This document shows positions 54,367 through 62,099 of a stretch of 64,000 bases of DNA, one piece after another. A model generated the notes under the pieces. The model worked only from the letters and a program-made list of their open reading frames with translations. It was not told the origin of the DNA and made no database searches. The stretch spans positions 1,612,001-1,676,000 of the forward strand of contig NZ_CP024902.1 in assembly GCF_003330765.1 (NCBI RefSeq), read 5' to 3'. A program made the translations under genes and the position numbers. Source of the DNA: Burkholderia pyrrocinia. Its GTDB lineage: Bacteria > Pseudomonadota > Gammaproteobacteria > Burkholderiales > Burkholderiaceae. Every line of letters begins with the position of its first letter. The first letter of the stretch is position 1.

Positions 54367-54743
54367 GGACGTCCCGCCTTCACAAGCATTACAGTTCCGC
54401 TGCGCACTAGGCCATCGGGACCCATGACAACGGGTTCGACCATCTGGTCGACGACCAAGAAATCGTTGGGGCCGAAGTCGGCAATGTTCAAGGCAGAGAC
54501 TGCCATGCCAGGATCGTAGGGTTGCCCCTCAAGGGTGACAATGCGCAGGCCACACGCGTTGAGACCATCATCGATCTTTTTGAGGAAATAGCGGGATTGG
54601 TTGGCGTAGCGTGGGGTCTCGCTTACTTCGAGCTTTCCAAGCAACCGACCGAATACGCGGGCAAAGCGCCACGCCTCTATGGAAACGTCTATCAACGCCT
54701 CTTTCGCGGGATGGTCGCCCGCAACACCGCGCGCTTCTTCCAT
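54363..54743 (-). CDS. GrpE-like protein
   Basis: A 126-residue protein. ALIDVSIEAWRFARVFGRLL is a helix in the position of the GrpE helical region. VTLEGQPYDPGMAVSALN to VVMGPDGLVRSGTVMLVKAG resembles the GrpE beta domain ('GxxFDPxxHEAV ... RxAxVxVxK') that opens the Hsp70 nucleotide cleft. The long N-terminal coiled coil of normal GrpE is missing. Position directly before the Hsp70 gene, with a 4-bp overlap, supports the assignment as its nucleotide exchange factor; sequence similarity alone is weak. Confidence 0.55.
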   Translation of the reverse strand: MEEARGVAGDHPAKEALIDVSIEAWRFARVFGRLLGKLEVSETPRYANQSRYFLKKIDDGLNACGLRIVTLEGQPYDPGMAVSALNIADFGPNDFLVVDQMVEPVVMGPDGLVRSGTVMLVKAGRP

Positions 54744-54854
54744 GCTTCCCCCGACCGCCGTTGACAGCGGAATGAACAGGATTTGGCTTGGCCATTCGCT
54801 TTTTTCCTTGCTCTGTAAGCGAGTTCGACCAGCTTCTGTTCTTCGTCTTTGACT

Positions 54855-55460
54855 TTAGCAGATCATTTTGAAGAATCGTATGCGACAAGGGTAAATACGA
54901 AAGAAGAGATCGAATGCCTCGTCTGCGGCTTCACTATTTCCAACAGCTGAGATGAAAAGAGGAGGAAGTTGTTGTGAGGTCGAGCCGCAGTGGTCAGCCG
55001 GCGCATCGAAGTCTAGTGTCTTGTGCGGCCACTCACTGCCGATGGGCGGCCAGGCGAACTGCCCTTGATTTAGGCGTCGCGCGGCCAGCCAGATACCGAT
55101 CCCGTCGTGAATCAGGACCTTCATGCGGTTGGCGCGCCGATTGGCGAACAGATAGGCTTGATGTGGGTGTGCGGCGCCGAACACCTTGACCACACGCGCC
55201 AAGGCCGTGTCGAAACCAGCACGCATGTCCAGTGGGTCGACCGCCAGCCAGATCTCGTCGACACGGATCCGCGTTGAGCCTATGTTCAAGCGCGACCGCC
55301 ACAACCGATACGCCGATTCCATGGCAGGCCGCAACCGCCTGCGCTTTGAACTCCTCGCTGTAGCGTTGCCGATGACGCTCGGGGAGTACTTCGGATTCGA
55401 TAGTGTTCACGTGTCCGCTTATTCGTTCGGTGGACACGATACTCCCAAGCGCCTCGGCCA
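54855..55460 (-). pseudogene. IS66-family remnant (TnpA/TnpB fused by deletion)
   Basis: A minus-strand frame reads RIRVDEIWLAVDPLDMRAGF and AAHPHQAYLFANRRANRMKV, then LIHDGIGIWLAARRLNQGQF, which is IS66 TnpB. Just upstream, in another frame, RHRQRYSEEFKAQAVAACHG and VVAVALEHRLNA match the HTH of IS66 TnpA. TnpA is cut short and joined out of frame, the TnpB C-terminus is altered and TnpC is missing. Confidence 0.75.
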
Positions 55461-55525
55461 AACTCAAGACGGGTTGGCTGGCCGCTTACGTATGGATTCC
55501 GCACCGGCGCCAAAGAGTGCGAGCC

Positions 55526-56926
55526 CTATTGCCCCGGCTCTGATGTCGAGACGTCGATCGCGGTAGCCTGCATGGCGTGTTCCCTCATTTCAGTGGCCCT
55601 GTCATGCTCAGCTCGCTCTGCAGATCGATCCAGGCCCGTCAGTTGTTCCAGTCGTGCCCCCAGCAGGTGCCATGCGGCGCGCTTCTCGACCGTATATGGG
55701 TACCGCTGATAGATGCGTTTCATGCGGTTCTGCTCGCGGTGGTTCATACACTTGTCGATCACGGTGGGCAATACTCCCGTCGCCTGCATCAAGGTGGCGG
55801 CTGTTCGCCGTAAGTCGTGCGGAGTCCATTTCTCGTCGCCGAGAACGAGGGAGTTCGTTTTAGCGGTTCGGTTCGTATGTGCACCACGCTCGTAAAAGAC
55901 TAACTGACGGTCGGCTACCTGCTTGGTAATACTTTTGAGGTCAATGTGCGTTTCCGGTTTGTCGTTGTGCTGGCGGGCGGGTAGCAGCCATTCCTTGCCG
56001 TTGGACAGTTGAAGGAGGGCGCTCATGTGCGTTGTGGCGTAGTCAGACAGAAATACAACGTGAGCATCCCCGTTCTTCGCGTTTTCAACTGGTACGCGCC
56101 AAGTCCGAAGTTCAAGGTTGATGTCGCGCTTGCGTGCCTTAATGACCTCGCCCACGCGTGCGTTGGTCGCCAAGATCAACATCAATACGTGCTTTGTCGG
56201 CTCCGGCAAGTTCGCAGACTCCAGTGCTTTCGGAAAGGCGCCGATCTCGTGATCGGAAAGGGTTCGTTCTCGTTCGGCGTCTGTCCCGCCGACATCCTTC
56301 TTTGAGACCATCATCAGAGGATTGGCGGAAACGTACTCCCGCGCCTGGCACCATTTGATGAACTGTTTGAGATCGGTGAGAGTCCGGTTGGCGAGCCGGT
56401 TCGCGCCTCGCGCGATAATCGCGTCCAGTGAGGACATGATGTCAGAGCGGCGTACGTCTTCCATCGCGATGTCGCCGATCACTGGAAGGACATCCTTTTT
56501 GAATGCGCGACGGACTTCTTGTCCGTTGTCTGCCCGCTTCTGCAGGGCGGACTCGGCCCACTCATTGAATCGCTCTTTGACCGTCTTACGGGCGAGCTTG
56601 TCCTCGAGGGTACGGACCTCTTCACTCGTGTCGACTAGCTTTTTCAGCCTTTCGATGAGTCTCTGTTCCAGCGGATCTTCCCCGGAACTAATGCACGCAC
56701 GCGCACGGTCGCGGGCATCTCTAATCTGGCGCAGGCTCGCCTTCGGAAACGTACCGAGACGGATCTCACGGACCCCGCCGCTTGCTCGATAGCGCAATGA
56801 AAATTGAACCGATATGCCCTTCACCCCGGCACGGACCACACCAAAAACACCGCGTCCATCGGACAGACGACGGCCGTTGTCAGCCGGAATTAGCCCTTGC
56901 AATTCCCTCGTGGTGAGCGTACTCAT
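55526..56926 (-). CDS. Tyrosine site-specific integrase of the island
   Basis: A 466-residue P4-type tyrosine recombinase. The N-terminal DUF4102-like arm-binding domain (MSTLTTRELQGL to FSLRYRASGGVREIRLGTFP) is followed by a core-binding domain and the catalytic domain. Catalytic residues fall at Arg257 (ATNARVGEV), His370 and Arg373 (PHDLRRTAAT) and Tyr406 (RIYQRYPY). The longer upstream frame up to 57232 runs through the tRNA remnant and is not real; ATG 56926 is the proper start. It catalyses exchange between the 49-bp repeats. The protein is full length, so the island may still excise. No excisionase (AlpA-type) gene is visible. Confidence 0.93.
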   Translation of the reverse strand: MSTLTTRELQGLIPADNGRRLSDGRGVFGVVRAGVKGISVQFSLRYRASGGVREIRLGTFPKASLRQIRDARDRARACISSGEDPLEQRLIERLKKLVDTSEEVRTLEDKLARKTVKERFNEWAESALQKRADNGQEVRRAFKKDVLPVIGDIAMEDVRRSDIMSSLDAIIARGANRLANRTLTDLKQFIKWCQAREYVSANPLMMVSKKDVGGTDAERERTLSDHEIGAFPKALESANLPEPTKHVLMLILATNARVGEVIKARKRDINLELRTWRVPVENAKNGDAHVVFLSDYATTHMSALLQLSNGKEWLLPARQHNDKPETHIDLKSITKQVADRQLVFYERGAHTNRTAKTNSLVLGDEKWTPHDLRRTAATLMQATGVLPTVIDKCMNHREQNRMKRIYQRYPYTVEKRAAWHLLGARLEQLTGLDRSAERAEHDRATEMREHAMQATAIDVSTSEPGQ

Positions 56927-56944
56927 TGCAGCCTCCGGGGCAAA

Positions 56945-56967
56945 TTGCCCCCACATTTGCCCCCACA
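56945..56967 (+). repeat. Right copy of the 23-bp att-flanking repeat
   Basis: Identical to 3299-3321 and in direct orientation; located between the integrase start and attR, 127 bp from the latter. Its place in the integrase promoter region would also allow autoregulation by integrase binding. Confidence 0.6.
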
Positions 56968-57094
56968 GATCCGGAAGCTTGGGTTGTATTGTAATGGAAT
57001 TGCTAGGGCAAGTTGTTCTTAAATAATCATTAAAATCAATGGATTGCGTTGTTTTCTCGGATGCCAGGGGAACTCGGCGGAAGCGACAAAAAAG

Positions 57095-57143
<49 letters not shown>

Positions 57144-57148
57144 ATAAG

Positions 57149-57182
57149 AACCCGCGTCGGCTTAAGCTGACGCGGGTTTTTT
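57149..57182 (+). terminator. Original tRNA-Pro terminator, displaced by the island
   Basis: A 10-bp stem AACCCGCGTC/GACGCGGGTT around a GCTTAAGC core, followed by a six-T run, starts 6 bp after attR. It is the terminator that followed the tRNA before insertion. Confidence 0.8.
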
Positions 57183-57282
57183 CTTGCCCGTCGCTTTTTT
57201 GCACATCGCGGCGCGGCCCCGGTAAAATGCAAGGTTGATCCACGGAAAGCGCCGTGATTTAGCGGAAGAGGATTCCCCGAAC

Positions 57283-58494
57283 ATGACTGATCTTCGTCTT
57301 ACCATGCGGTTCGCTGCAGTGCTCGCCACCGGCGCGCTCGTTGCCGGTTGCGGTACGTCGTCGCCCACGAAAGTGGACTACAAGAGCGATTCGAAATCGA
57401 AGGAAGCGTCGCTCGCAGTGCCGCCCAACATGCTCGACGAGACGGCCGATCAGCGTTCGCTGCCGCCCCAGGGCGGCGCGACCTCCCTGTCCGCGCTTCA
57501 GCAGGTCCAGAAGGCGGCGCCTGCGCTGGACACCGTCGCTCCGGCCGTGACCGGCATGCATATCCAGCGCGACGGCACCGAGAGCTGGCTCGTGATCGAC
57601 GGCAAGCAGCCGGCCGACATCTGGCCGCAGGTTCGCCGTTTCTGGCAGGAGCAGGGCTTCCTGCTCGTCGTCGACCAGCGGGACAAGGGCGTGATGGAAA
57701 CCGACTGGAACGAAACCCATCCACAGATCAACGACGGCCTGATCCGCAGCGTGATCTCGAAGGCGATGGGCAACTCGTACGTGACGGCCGAGCGCAACAA
57801 GTACCGCACGCGTCTCGATTCGGCGCCGAATGGCGGCACCTACGTGTTCATCAGCCAGAAGGGGATGCGCGAGGCGATCACGGGCGCGAGCAACGATTCG
57901 AGCAAGTGGGAATCGAAGCCGAACGATCCGGCGCTCGAGACCGAATACCTGAAGCGGCTGATGGCCGTGCTCGCGCAGAACGAGCAGCGCGCGAAGAACG
58001 GCGAGCCGCCGATCGCGAACATCAAGGACAATGCGGCGCCGAAGGACAAGAAGGCCGACGCCGACGCATCGTCGAAGGCCGCCGCCGCGATTGCCGCGCA
58101 GAACGTCACGCGCACGTCGGCGCAAGGTAACGATGCGGCCGACGCGGCTGCAGTGCCGTCCGAAGTCACGCTCGGCGAGCCGTACGACCGGTCGTGGCTG
58201 CACGTCGGTCTTGCGCTCGATCGCGCGAACTTCACGGTCGACGATCGCGATCGCACGAAGGGCGTGTATTTCGTGCGTTATGTCGATCCGAAGGATCTGA
58301 CTTCGGCCGAGCAGGGCTTCTGGAGCCAGTTGTTCCACGGCAAAAAGGAAAAGCAGGCGAAGCAGTACCGTGTCAACGTGAAGGCGCTCACGGCCGACCA
58401 GACGCGCGTCGCGGTCGTCGACGATGCGGGTGCGATCGACACGTCGTCGGCAGCTCGCCAGATCATGGGGCTGCTCGTGAATCAGCTCCGCTGA
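57283..58494 (+). CDS. bamC: BamC outer-membrane assembly lipoprotein
   Basis: A 403-residue lipoprotein of the NlpB/DapX family, a component of the BamABCDE complex that inserts beta-barrel proteins in the outer membrane. The signal peptide ends in LVAGC (lipidated Cys at residue 23), followed by the unstructured N-terminal segment (KVDYKSDSK) that binds BamD. Two helix-grip domains follow (ESWLVIDGKQPADIWPQVRR ... and DRSWLHVGLALDRANFTVDD ...), joined by an Ala/Lys-rich linker longer than in E. coli. ATG 57283 is chosen, with GGAAGAGGA upstream. It is backbone, immediately right of the island. Confidence 0.93.
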   Translation: MTDLRLTMRFAAVLATGALVAGCGTSSPTKVDYKSDSKSKEASLAVPPNMLDETADQRSLPPQGGATSLSALQQVQKAAPALDTVAPAVTGMHIQRDGTESWLVIDGKQPADIWPQVRRFWQEQGFLLVVDQRDKGVMETDWNETHPQINDGLIRSVISKAMGNSYVTAERNKYRTRLDSAPNGGTYVFISQKGMREAITGASNDSSKWESKPNDPALETEYLKRLMAVLAQNEQRAKNGEPPIANIKDNAAPKDKKADADASSKAAAAIAAQNVTRTSAQGNDAADAAAVPSEVTLGEPYDRSWLHVGLALDRANFTVDDRDRTKGVYFVRYVDPKDLTSAEQGFWSQLFHGKKEKQAKQYRVNVKALTADQTRVAVVDDAGAIDTSSAARQIMGLLVNQLR

Positions 58495-58520
58495 TCTCGA
58501 CGTTTCTCCGCACCAGTGAA

Positions 58521-58545
58521 AAGCCCGCCATTCGGCGGGCTTTTT
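58521..58545 (+). terminator. Terminator of bamC
   Basis: A 9-bp stem AAGCCCGCC/GGCGGGCTT with an ATTC loop and a T-run begins 27 bp after the stop codon. Confidence 0.9.
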
Positions 58546-58701
58546 CATGGCCGCTCGTCGGCGCGCACGTGTGCGAAAGGTTCGATCCCTCCTCGTGACG
58601 TTACGTAACATCCGCGCGTTACGGCGGCAGAACACGTGTCACATCGTCGTCGACGAAAAAATTGTCCTTATAAATCAATGGAATGACTGCTTTGTAACGG
58701 C

Positions 58702-58717
58702 TGGCACGCAACCTGCT
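58702..58717 (+). promoter_or_regulatory. Sigma-54-type promoter
   Basis: TGGCACG-CAAC-CTGCT matches the -24/-12 consensus (TGGCACG-N4-TTGCA/T) except for one base, with the GG-N10-GC spacing exact. It lies 40 bp before a ribosome binding site and a short ORF. Confidence 0.6.
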
Positions 58718-58757
58718 CTATATATTGGAATCGTTAGAACAGGGAGGACGACGTCAG

Positions 58758-58841
58758 ATGCCGGATGTGCGCCGCGAGCGCCGGATCAACGGTATCGATG
58801 TCTTCAAATGCCGGCGCGGCAAGCGCCGGTGCAACGGATGA
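58758..58841 (+). CDS. Possible 27-residue basic peptide (small ORF)
   Basis: ATG 58758 has AGGGAGGA (58741-58748) at good spacing and encodes a 27-residue Arg/Lys-rich peptide with two Cys (ending KCRRGKRRCNG). It is framed by a sigma-54-type promoter and a strong terminator at 58907, so a transcript of about 210-220 nt is expected. The peptide resembles nothing I know. The transcript could instead be a small regulatory RNA. Confidence 0.35.
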   Translation: MPDVRRERRINGIDVFKCRRGKRRCNG

Positions 58842-58906
58842 CGATCCGCGCGCCAGCGTGCGGATCTCGATGGCCCCGTCGCCTATCCTCGTAGGGCGAC
58901 GGTTTC

Positions 58907-58941
58907 GCCCGCGCTTCTCTGAAGCGCGGGCTATTTTTTTT
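58907..58941 (+). terminator. Strong terminator of a short transcript
   Basis: A perfect 11-bp stem GCCCGCGCTTC/GAAGCGCGGGC with a TCT loop and, after CTA-type bases, eight T. It ends the unit that starts at the sigma-54-type promoter. Confidence 0.85.
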
Positions 58942-59024
58942 GGGGGCCGTCGTGCAATGTCGCATCGGCGCGGCCGATGCGCGATTCGCGTATTCTCGGA
59001 CTTTTCTGATTGAAGGGGGCGGGA

Positions 59025-59315
59025 ATGGCGGAAATTGCAGTTGTGGCGCTGATCGTGGCGAAGGCGGGCGCCGAGGACAAACTGCGTACCGTGCTCGAGG
59101 GGATCGTCGAGCCGACCCGCAGCGAAGCGGGTGCATTGCAGTACGACCTGCACCGGGACCTGAAGGAGCCCGCGCGGTTCGTATTCGTCGAGCGCTGGGA
59201 GAGCGAGGCGGCGCTTGCCGCCCATGCGCGTTCCGCGCACATTCTCGCTTATCGCGAAGCAGCGGCGGACTGGATCGAGCGTTCCGAAATCCGCGTGCTG
59301 TCGAAGCTCGTCTGA
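59025..59315 (+). CDS. Antibiotic-biosynthesis monooxygenase (ABM) domain protein
   Basis: A 96-residue ferredoxin-like dimeric barrel: AVVALIVAKAGAEDKLRTVL, EAGALQYDLHRDLKEPARFV and FVERWESEAALAAHARSAHI are the ABM/YgiN pattern. Members act as quinol or anthrone monooxygenases or have unknown roles. ATG 59025 follows AAGGGGGCGGG. It is monocistronic and convergent with the next gene; backbone composition. Confidence 0.88.
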   Translation: MAEIAVVALIVAKAGAEDKLRTVLEGIVEPTRSEAGALQYDLHRDLKEPARFVFVERWESEAALAAHARSAHILAYREAAADWIERSEIRVLSKLV

Positions 59316-59356
59316 GCGGGATGGGGCGACCGGACGTGTCCGGTCGCAGTGGCGCG

Positions 59357-59614
59357 TCAGTGCGACGTGCTGGGGACGTCGAGGATCAGGATGATCGTCC
59401 AGTCGGCGTCGCCGTCGTGATGATACTGGCGCTCGGCAACAATGAACGGTTGCTGCTTGCCTTGCGGGCCGAGGAACAGCACGTCGCCCTCCATCGGCAG
59501 GCACTCGATCGGCGGCAGCGCGAGGAACGCGTCTGCCGAGCCGCGGGGCATCAGTTGCTTGATCTGGCGAGTGGCGGCTTCGGTCCACTCGATGTCGAGT
59601 TGAATGTTGCTCAT
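59357..59614 (-). CDS. Conserved small protein of unknown function
   Basis: An 85-residue soluble, acidic protein (IQLDIEWTEAATRQIKQLMP, CLPMEGDVLFLGPQGKQQPF, DADWTIILILDVP). No motif is recognised. Minus-strand GAGGACAGC before the ATG is a plausible ribosome site. It is convergent with the ABM gene. Confidence 0.7.
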   Translation of the reverse strand: MSNIQLDIEWTEAATRQIKQLMPRGSADAFLALPPIECLPMEGDVLFLGPQGKQQPFIVAERQYHHDGDADWTIILILDVPSTSH

Positions 59615-59695
59615 GCTGTCCTCCGCACCGGGGTGCGCACGGGTGGAAAATTTCGGTGCGCGACTTTAGCACAGCGCACGGGCGCCGCAACCAAA

Positions 59696-59729
59696 AAAGC
59701 CGAACCCGGTTGCCCGGATTCGGCTTTTC
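59696..59729 (-). terminator. Terminator of the small exported protein gene
   Basis: The stem AAAAGCCGAA/TTCGGCTTTT with inner CCCGG/CCGG pairs has a run of A on its left, which gives a U-run for minus-strand transcription. It may work in both directions. Confidence 0.75.
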
Positions 59730-59750
59730 GCTTGTGCGGTGCCGCCGAAC

Positions 59751-60035
59751 TTACTGGCTGGCAGCGTCTGCCGGCGCGGCCTTGGCGGCCTTCTTGCCGG
59801 CCTTCTTCGCCGCTGCCTTGTGGTGAGCAGCCTTCTTTGCGTGGTGATGCTCTTCCTGCATCGCCGGCTGTGCGGCCTCGGCCGCTTGCTGCTGCTGCAG
59901 CGCCTGTGCGCGCTGCTCGATCTCGGAGATCTTGGCCGGATCGGTAATGGTCTTGATTTCCGTGCTCTCTTGCGCATACGCTGCGCCAGTCAGCGCCGAC
60001 ATCGCTACCAGGATAGCCAGGGACGTCTTCTTCAT
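59751..60035 (-). CDS. Small exported His/Lys/Ala-rich protein
   Basis: A 94-residue precursor with a clear signal peptide (MKKTSLAILVAMSALTGAAYA, cleaved before QES). A helical segment rich in Gln/Glu is followed by HHHAKKAAHHKAAAKKAGKK, a low-complexity cationic tail with clustered His that may bind metals or nucleic acid. ATG 60035 has AGCGGAGG before it. Such short proteins are common in Burkholderia; the function is unknown. Confidence 0.8.
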   Translation of the reverse strand: MKKTSLAILVAMSALTGAAYAQESTEIKTITDPAKISEIEQRAQALQQQQAAEAAQPAMQEEHHHAKKAAHHKAAAKKAGKKAAKAAPADAASQ

Positions 60036-60256
60036 TGCTTTACCTCCGCTAAGTGGTGATGAACCCGAGTGTTGCCGTTTTGTCTGGCGACTGCAATCGA
60101 GTGCGTGTCGAGTGTAACAAAAGTGACGGATCAATGTGCATCGGATCGCGGCGCGACGCAAGCCCGCGTTGAAGTCGCGCAACACTTCGCGCATTTCGTC
60201 ACGCGCCTGCCATCCTGGGCGGTACCGCCATTTCCGCTCCCGCTTTCGCGCAGCCG

Positions 60257-60931
60257 TCAGAACCACCCGAGCCATCGGTAGACGTGGAATTGCGCGATGC
60301 CGACCAGTTCGTGCAGCGCCTGCTCGGCGTTGGCCACATTGCGCCAGCGCGGCAACCAGCCCGTTTGCGCGCGCCGGCAATTCGCGTAAACGGGCTGCGG
60401 ATCGATGCCGAAACGGCGAAAATCGAGCAATGCGCGGCGCATCTGGTACGACGAGGTGACGAGAATGCGCGTGTCGTCATACTGTGAGCGTAGTATAGGC
60501 GCAGTGAATTTCGCATTTTCGTAGGTTGTACGGCTGTTCGGTTCGAGAACGAGGTCGGCGGGGGCGACGCCTTCGGCGACGAGTTGGCGCCCGTATACGG
60601 CCGCCTCGGTTTCGCCGTGACGCTGCGGGTCGCCGCCCGACATCACCACGGTGCAGTGCTCGGCCTGCTGCCGGCACATGCGATAGAGCGCCGCAACCTT
60701 GTGGATGCGCGCGATGCCGTCGGGTGGCGACTGCAGCCCGGTGCCGGTGCGATGTGTTCCGGCGCCGATGAGAATCAGTGTGGTCCGCCCGTGCATGTCC
60801 GGGTGCTCGACCGGCAGGACGCCTGCCTCGGTCCAGGCGATCAGCGGCGCGGCGAGCCAGCCTGTCGCGAGCAACCAGAGCAGCGCAACGGCGGCGATCG
60901 AGATGATTCGCCGCCGCTTGCGGCAGAGCAT
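60257..60931 (-). CDS. YdcF-like DUF218 membrane protein
   Basis: A 224-residue protein with an N-terminal membrane anchor (IISIAAVALLWLLATGWLAAP). A periplasmic DUF218 domain follows: LILIGAGTHRTG, YRMCRQQAEHCTVVMSGGDP, EPNSRTTYENAKFTAPIL and ILVTSSYQMRRALLDFRRFG. The SGGDP and SRTTYENA motifs are those of YdcF/SanA/ElyC-type proteins involved in envelope integrity. The ATG at 60931 is used; a start some 18 codons upstream would extend the hydrophobic region. Confidence 0.85.
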   Translation of the reverse strand: MLCRKRRRIISIAAVALLWLLATGWLAAPLIAWTEAGVLPVEHPDMHGRTTLILIGAGTHRTGTGLQSPPDGIARIHKVAALYRMCRQQAEHCTVVMSGGDPQRHGETEAAVYGRQLVAEGVAPADLVLEPNSRTTYENAKFTAPILRSQYDDTRILVTSSYQMRRALLDFRRFGIDPQPVYANCRRAQTGWLPRWRNVANAEQALHELVGIAQFHVYRWLGWF

Positions 60932-61129
60932 GAAACAGATGAAGAGAAGTACAAATGAATCGAACAGAATCAATTTGATTGGGGTAAGGTGTCTTTTTAT
61001 GGACGGCTGATGATCCGGCCCTGAAGCGACGCCGAACGTCGGCCCCAGAATCGGTGGCGGTATCGGCGGGCGGAGACCTCGCCCGGCGCGCCGCTTCGCA
61101 TTGTCGCTGCACTTTAAGAAAGAATCGAG

Positions 61130-61447
61130 ATGGCCACGTATTCCAACGAAGCGGTGCTCGACGCATTGAGACGAGTGCAGTACCGCCAGGTACCGTGGGC
61201 ACGCCGCCCGGGTGTGTTCGAGTATCTCCGTTCGCTCGGGCTGATGGACACGGTCAGGCAGAAGACCGTTGCCCCCGCGCCGGGCTTCCACGCACCGGTC
61301 GACATCGCCGTGCTGACCGACAGCGGTCGAGCCGAATTTTCGCGCCTCGAACGCGACGAAAAATTACTTTCCTGGACCGATCGCCGCATGGACGACTACG
61401 CATTGAGCGAAGCGAGCGCCGTGGCGATTCTCGAAAGTCGGCTGTAG
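61130..61447 (+). CDS. Conserved protein of unknown function
   Basis: A 105-residue soluble protein (MATYSNEAVLDALRRVQYRQ, PGVFEYLRSLGLMDTVRQKT, DIAVLTDSGRAEFSRLERDE). The segment 'LTDSGRAEFSRLE' looks like the end of a winged helix, so a DNA-binding fold is possible, but I cannot assign a family. AAAGAATCGAG precedes the ATG. Backbone composition. Confidence 0.7.
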   Translation: MATYSNEAVLDALRRVQYRQVPWARRPGVFEYLRSLGLMDTVRQKTVAPAPGFHAPVDIAVLTDSGRAEFSRLERDEKLLSWTDRRMDDYALSEASAVAILESRL

Positions 61448-61500
61448 CGGCGGACCATCCGGTCTCCCGTCTCGTGCGTCGGCGCGGGCCCGCGGAGCAA

Positions 61501-61530
61501 AAAAAAAGCCCGTATCGCGAGGATACGGGC
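61501..61530 (-). terminator. Terminator between convergent small genes
   Basis: The stem GCCCGTATC/GATACGGGC with a short loop is preceded by a long A-run (61499-61507), giving a U-run for the minus-strand gene at 61648-61899. Confidence 0.75.
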
Positions 61531-61647
61531 GTACCGGATACTTTTGCTGTTGCCACGCTGTGCTCATGGCAACGATGTGACTCGTCGCATGCAGCGCAGT
61601 TCCCGAAAGCCGGCATTTTCTTTGGTGAAATCCTGAAATTCGCAGGA

Positions 61648-61899
61648 CTACGGATGACGCGGTACGTCGGACGGCTGCGAGCCGATGCGCGCACGCGCGT
61701 TGCTGGCGATGTCGCCGCGCAGGTCGCCGCGCGGCACGGTCTGCCGGCTGGACGAGTTGGCGGACGGCGGCTGGCGGAGGGTGTTCCGGTGATCCTGCTG
61801 GCGATGAGGCGGCTTCGAGCGATCGTCGGCGTGGGCTGGAGCGGTCAGCGCCAGGGAAATGACAATGCCGCATGCAACGAGCAGTGACATTGGTTTCAT
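61648..61899 (-). CDS. Small exported protein, Arg/Gln/Ser-rich
   Basis: An 83-residue precursor: signal peptide MKPMSLLVACGIVISLALTA, cleavage after AHA, then a polar, low-complexity mature part (DDRSKPPHRQQDHRNTLRQP). No domain is recognised. The minus-strand GGGAGCCCCGCC region gives a ribosome site for ATG 61899. The function is unknown. Confidence 0.6.
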   Translation of the reverse strand: MKPMSLLVACGIVISLALTAPAHADDRSKPPHRQQDHRNTLRQPPSANSSSRQTVPRGDLRGDIASNARARIGSQPSDVPRHP

Positions 61900-62099
61900 G
61901 GCGGGGCTCCCTTCAAGCCGTCGACGCGGCCTGTTGATATGACGCTAAGGTAAGCGCGGGAGTGCAGGCTTGCTGTAAATATTGGTAAATAGATGTATCG
62001 CGGCACGACAACGCGGTAATCGACGGCAATGCAGGCGTCGCGAAAAAGCCGCGTCGCAGAAAGAAACCGGGCGGCCGAAGCCGCCCGATCGAGCATTCG

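Noticed and set aside
57259..58635. 458-codon minus-strand ORF
   Set aside because: Antisense to bamC and extremely Arg-rich; a product of high GC content.
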